Translations under genes and position numbers: made by a program
Assembly (NCBI GenBank): GCA_937885165.1
Contig: CAKZZJ010000180.1
Coordinates: forward strand, 1 to 7,095
Reading direction: 5' to 3'
Length of the DNA: 7,095 bases
From: an uncultured Caryophanales bacterium
GTDB taxonomy: Bacteria; Bacillota_I; Bacilli_A; Acholeplasmatales; Anaeroplasmataceae
In this document: positions 5,442-7,095 of the stretch, piece by piece
Layout of the letters: every line of letters begins with the position of its first letter
How positions within the stretch are numbered: position 1 is the stretch's first letter
The notes under the pieces: generated by a model
The model's input: only the letters and a program-made list of their open reading frames with translations
Told to the model about the DNA's origin: nothing
Database searches by the model: none

Positions 5442-6284
5442 TTAATATTCAATTCCACCAACTGTGCTGTTTGTATGGTAATCATTATATTCATATTCTA
5501 ATATATATCTTTTTGAAACTTCATTATTATCATCATCTTTATATTTAAAATAAATATATACATAAGCTGTAGGTGCGTCTACACATACGATAGTAGGGAA
5601 AGTTTCAGTCCACAAAGAAGTTCTATATGGGAAATTACCTAAACCTGATACTGATATACTTTCTCTTGTATAAGTATCGCCTTTTTCAGGGGTTGTTGTG
5701 ACTTCATTTCCATCATCATCAGTTGTTGTAGTAGATACAGGTGCTTTTAGTGTAAAATACTGTAATGATGAATATTCGGCAAATGCTGAATCATTTACAT
5801 AAACCCAAGGTGCTGATAAACATACATATACATATGTTGTATATGAACTTGATAATGTAGTCATCGCTTTATTTGGTATTAATGCCGTTGTATTGGCATT
5901 CCATGTTAAATCACAGTGGAAGGTTGCACTACCTTTTGCTTGATCATAAGTTTGGGCATAAAAATTAATGTCAAGAACATCAAAATCTTTGCCTTTCATT
6001 GTTATGGCCTCATCAGTCATTTCTGTCAAGATTTTAGTTGATTTTGCTGTAGTAGTAGATGATGTAGAAGTATCAGTTACTCCTACATTAGTTTTCATTG
6101 TTGATGTAACGTTAGTTACAAAAGGAGTAGGGGAAGCTTTTAATCTAGTTGATATATATGAATAAGGAATATATATTAAAAAGAATAATACTACAGCGCC
6201 TAAGGTAAATATAAGTATTGTTAATGGATTTCTTCCGATTATGTGTTTTTTATTTTTTTTATTCTCGTTTTCTTTATTTTTCAT
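5442..6284 (-). CDS. Membrane-anchored protein with Ser/Thr-rich stalk and extracellular domain, function unknown
   Basis: I do not recognise this family. The protein has 280 residues from the ATG at 6284. That start is preferred because GAGG (6295-6292) lies 7 nt upstream; the ATG at 6290 is only 1 nt from the same site and would add two residues. A Lys/Asn-rich cytoplasmic head (2-14) leads to one hydrophobic segment at about 20-43, with no signal-peptidase or lipobox motif, so it is probably a type II anchored protein with an outward C-terminus. Residues about 45-84 are a Ser/Thr-rich, low-complexity stalk. The rest is rich in alternating Tyr/Val/Thr (YTTYVYVCLS, PTAYVYIYFKYKD), suggesting beta strands of an Ig-like or jelly-roll fold, with a Thr/Asp-rich loop (TTTTDDDGNEVTTTP) near two thirds of its length. 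Three cysteines lie in the exported part. It is transcribed alone, divergently from rny. Confidence 0.78.
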   Translation of the reverse strand: MKNKENENKKNKKHIIGRNPLTILIFTLGAVVLFFLIYIPYSYISTRLKASPTPFVTNVTSTMKTNVGVTDTSTSSTTTAKSTKILTEMTDEAITMKGKDFDVLDINFYAQTYDQAKGSATFHCDLTWNANTTALIPNKAMTTLSSSYTTYVYVCLSAPWVYVNDSAFAEYSSLQYFTLKAPVSTTTTDDDGNEVTTTPEKGDTYTRESISVSGLGNFPYRTSLWTETFPTIVCVDAPTAYVYIYFKYKDDDNNEVSKRYILEYEYNDYHTNSTVGGIEY

Positions 6285-6307
6285 AATCATACCTCAAATC
6301 TTATAAT

Positions 6308-6316
6308 ATTATAACA
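6308..6316 (-). promoter_or_regulatory. Extended -10 promoter element for the membrane-anchored protein gene
   Basis: On the minus strand TGT-TATAAT (6316-6308) is an extended -10 motif, 23 nt upstream of the chosen ATG. No good -35 lies at the usual distance; the extended TGn element may compensate. The -10 overlaps a 14-bp AT-only palindrome (6301-6314), which could arise by chance. Confidence 0.55.
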
Positions 6317-6357
6317 AATATTCAAATAAAATGATAGAAAAATGTTGTAAACACCAT

Positions 6358-6392
6358 AAAAAATTTTTTTTCAAGTTGAATTTTAAAAAAAA
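6358..6392. other. A/T-tract region between divergent promoters, possible UP element or bent DNA
   Basis: A run of 6 A and 8 T (6358-6371) and a second run of 4 T and 8 A (6381-6392) are spaced about two helical turns apart. They lie 16-50 nt upstream of the rny -35 box. Such tracts often curve DNA and contact the RNA polymerase alpha subunit. In DNA this AT-rich they could also be neutral. Confidence 0.35.
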
Positions 6393-6407
6393 TAATTTGT
6401 TCTTTGG

Positions 6408-6436
6408 TTGACTAAACTCCCAAAAAAAAGTATAAT
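6408..6436 (+). promoter_or_regulatory. Sigma-A-type promoter of rny
   Basis: The -35 is TTGACT (6408-6413, five of six consensus) and the -10 is TATAAT (6431-6436), with a 17-bp spacer. Transcription should start near 6443, leaving a leader of about 33 nt that contains the ribosome binding site AAGGAGG (6465-6471). Confidence 0.85.
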
Positions 6437-6475
6437 GAAAAATGGTTTTGAAAGAAAATTTAATAAGGAGGATTT

Positions 6476-7095
6476 ATGGTTATACTAGAAGTACATGTAG
6501 CCGTATGGATAGTCCTTATTATTTTGGGTTTACTTATTGGATTTGGAGTTGGTTTTTTAATCAAATTCAAATTGTCACAAGGTAAACTATCTAATGCTAA
6601 AGAAGAAGCTCAAAAAACTTTAGCTGAGGCTCAAGAGAAATTATCTGAAGCTGAAAAAAGGCTTGCCAGTGCTGATGAAGCAGCCGAATTAAAGAAAAAA
6701 GAATCAATTAATGAAGCAAAAGAAGAAATAGCTAAACTTAAACAAGAAGCTGATCTAGATATCAAAGAAAGAAAGAAAACCGTAGTTGATCTTGAAAACA
6801 AACTCGATTTGCGTGAAGATAATCTAGATAGACGTAGTAATAGTTTAGATCATAGAGAAGAATTATTAAATGCTGAAAAAGTTAAAATTGATGAGAAAAA
6901 ATTAGAATTAGAAGAACAAAATAATAAGATTAACGAGACCTTACGACTTCAGGAAGAAAAGCTAATTGAAATAGCTAATTTAACAAAGGAAGAAGCAAGA
7001 AAAATCATTTTTGATGAAGTAAAGGAAAGCATGAAAACAGAAATCGCTTTATACATCAAGGATGAAGAGGAAAAAGCTAGACTTGAGGTTCAGGC
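6476..7095 (+). CDS. rny: Ribonuclease Y, membrane anchor and coiled-coil part (3' partial)
   Basis: The frame is open from the ATG at 6476 to the window end, 206 complete codons with no stop. AAGGAGG (6465-6471) lies 4 nt upstream. Residues about 8-29 form one hydrophobic helix with small residues (LGLLIGFGVGFLI), the membrane anchor. From about 37 on the chain is a highly charged coiled coil. Segments diagnostic of RNase Y are LDLREDNLDRRSNSLDHRE (about 111-129) and LTKEEARKIIFDEV (about 168-181), followed by EIALYIKDEEEKA. RNase Y is the membrane-bound endoribonuclease that starts bulk mRNA decay in many Firmicutes, working with other RNA degradation proteins. The catalytic part, a KH domain then an HD domain, lies beyond the window, so activity cannot be checked here. 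The usual full length is about 520 residues. Confidence 0.93.
   Translation, partial: MVILEVHVAVWIVLIILGLLIGFGVGFLIKFKLSQGKLSNAKEEAQKTLAEAQEKLSEAEKRLASADEAAELKKKESINEAKEEIAKLKQEADLDIKERKKTVVDLENKLDLREDNLDRRSNSLDHREELLNAEKVKIDEKKLELEEQNNKINETLRLQEEKLIEIANLTKEEARKIIFDEVKESMKTEIALYIKDEEEKARLEVQ

Noticed and set aside
6370..6380. TTCAA-G-TTGAA palindrome upstream of rny as a metal-repressor site
   Set aside because: It shares TTGAA/TTCAA words with the efflux operator but has the wrong arm order and spacing and is far from the -10 boxes.
6422..6429. A8 run in the rny promoter spacer as a second phase-variable promoter
   Set aside because: A-runs of this length are common in this AT-rich DNA, the spacer is already optimal at 17 bp, and RNase Y is a housekeeping enzyme unlikely to be switched.

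Overview
The window is strongly AT-rich DNA from a low-GC Gram-positive bacterium (Bacillota). The evidence is near-consensus sigma-A promoters, strong AGGAGG-type ribosome binding sites, compact stem-loop/T-run terminators, an OhrR-type MarR regulator and an RNase Y gene. TGA is used as a stop and Trp is encoded by TGG, so the code is standard. The gene content would fit Erysipelotrichia/Bacilli or a related anaerobic Firmicute, but the sequence alone does not fix the genus.

Layout. (1) Positions 1-1414, + strand: the 3' part of a SpoIIE/PP2C-type phosphatase fused to an RsbW-like ATPase domain. It overlaps by 4 nt a GTG-started flavin-binding pyridoxamine-phosphate-oxidase-family protein, and a terminator follows. 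(2) Positions 1492-3711, + strand: a consensus promoter with an ArsR/SmtB-like operator just downstream of the -10, a 68-residue metal-binding HMA protein, and, overlapping it at ATGA, a CPC-type Zn/Cd/Pb P1B ATPase that has no HMA domain of its own; a terminator closes the unit. (3) Positions 3742-4336, - strand: a zinc-ribbon membrane protein of unknown function. Its promoter has perfect -35 and -10 hexamers separated by only 15 bp, and 8 of those are a run of G. (4) Positions 4407-5407, + strand: a consensus promoter carrying a 7-4-7 palindrome, a one-cysteine OhrR-type MarR regulator, and a ferritin-like protein, then a terminator. (5) Positions 5414-6316, - strand: an unrecognised membrane-anchored protein with a Ser/Thr-rich stalk. 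(6) Positions 6408-7095, + strand: a promoter and the first 206 codons of RNase Y (rny), cut by the window end.

How it may work together. Units 2 and 4 form a small metal and peroxide stress neighbourhood: heavy-metal efflux under a probable metal-responsive repressor encoded elsewhere, and a peroxide-sensing repressor co-transcribed with a ferritin-like protein. The phosphatase/kinase-type protein at the left edge suggests partner-switching stress signalling. The observation most worth testing is the poly-G tract in the promoter spacer of the zinc-ribbon gene, which looks like a phase-variation switch. The first 18 bases of the window exactly reverse-complement positions 68-85 and are probably an assembly fold-back.

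No gap between genes exceeds 300 bases; the longest are about 190 bases (3671-3854 and 6285-6475) and are accounted for by promoters and terminators. I did not see a CRISPR array, tRNA, rRNA, insertion sequence or phage gene.
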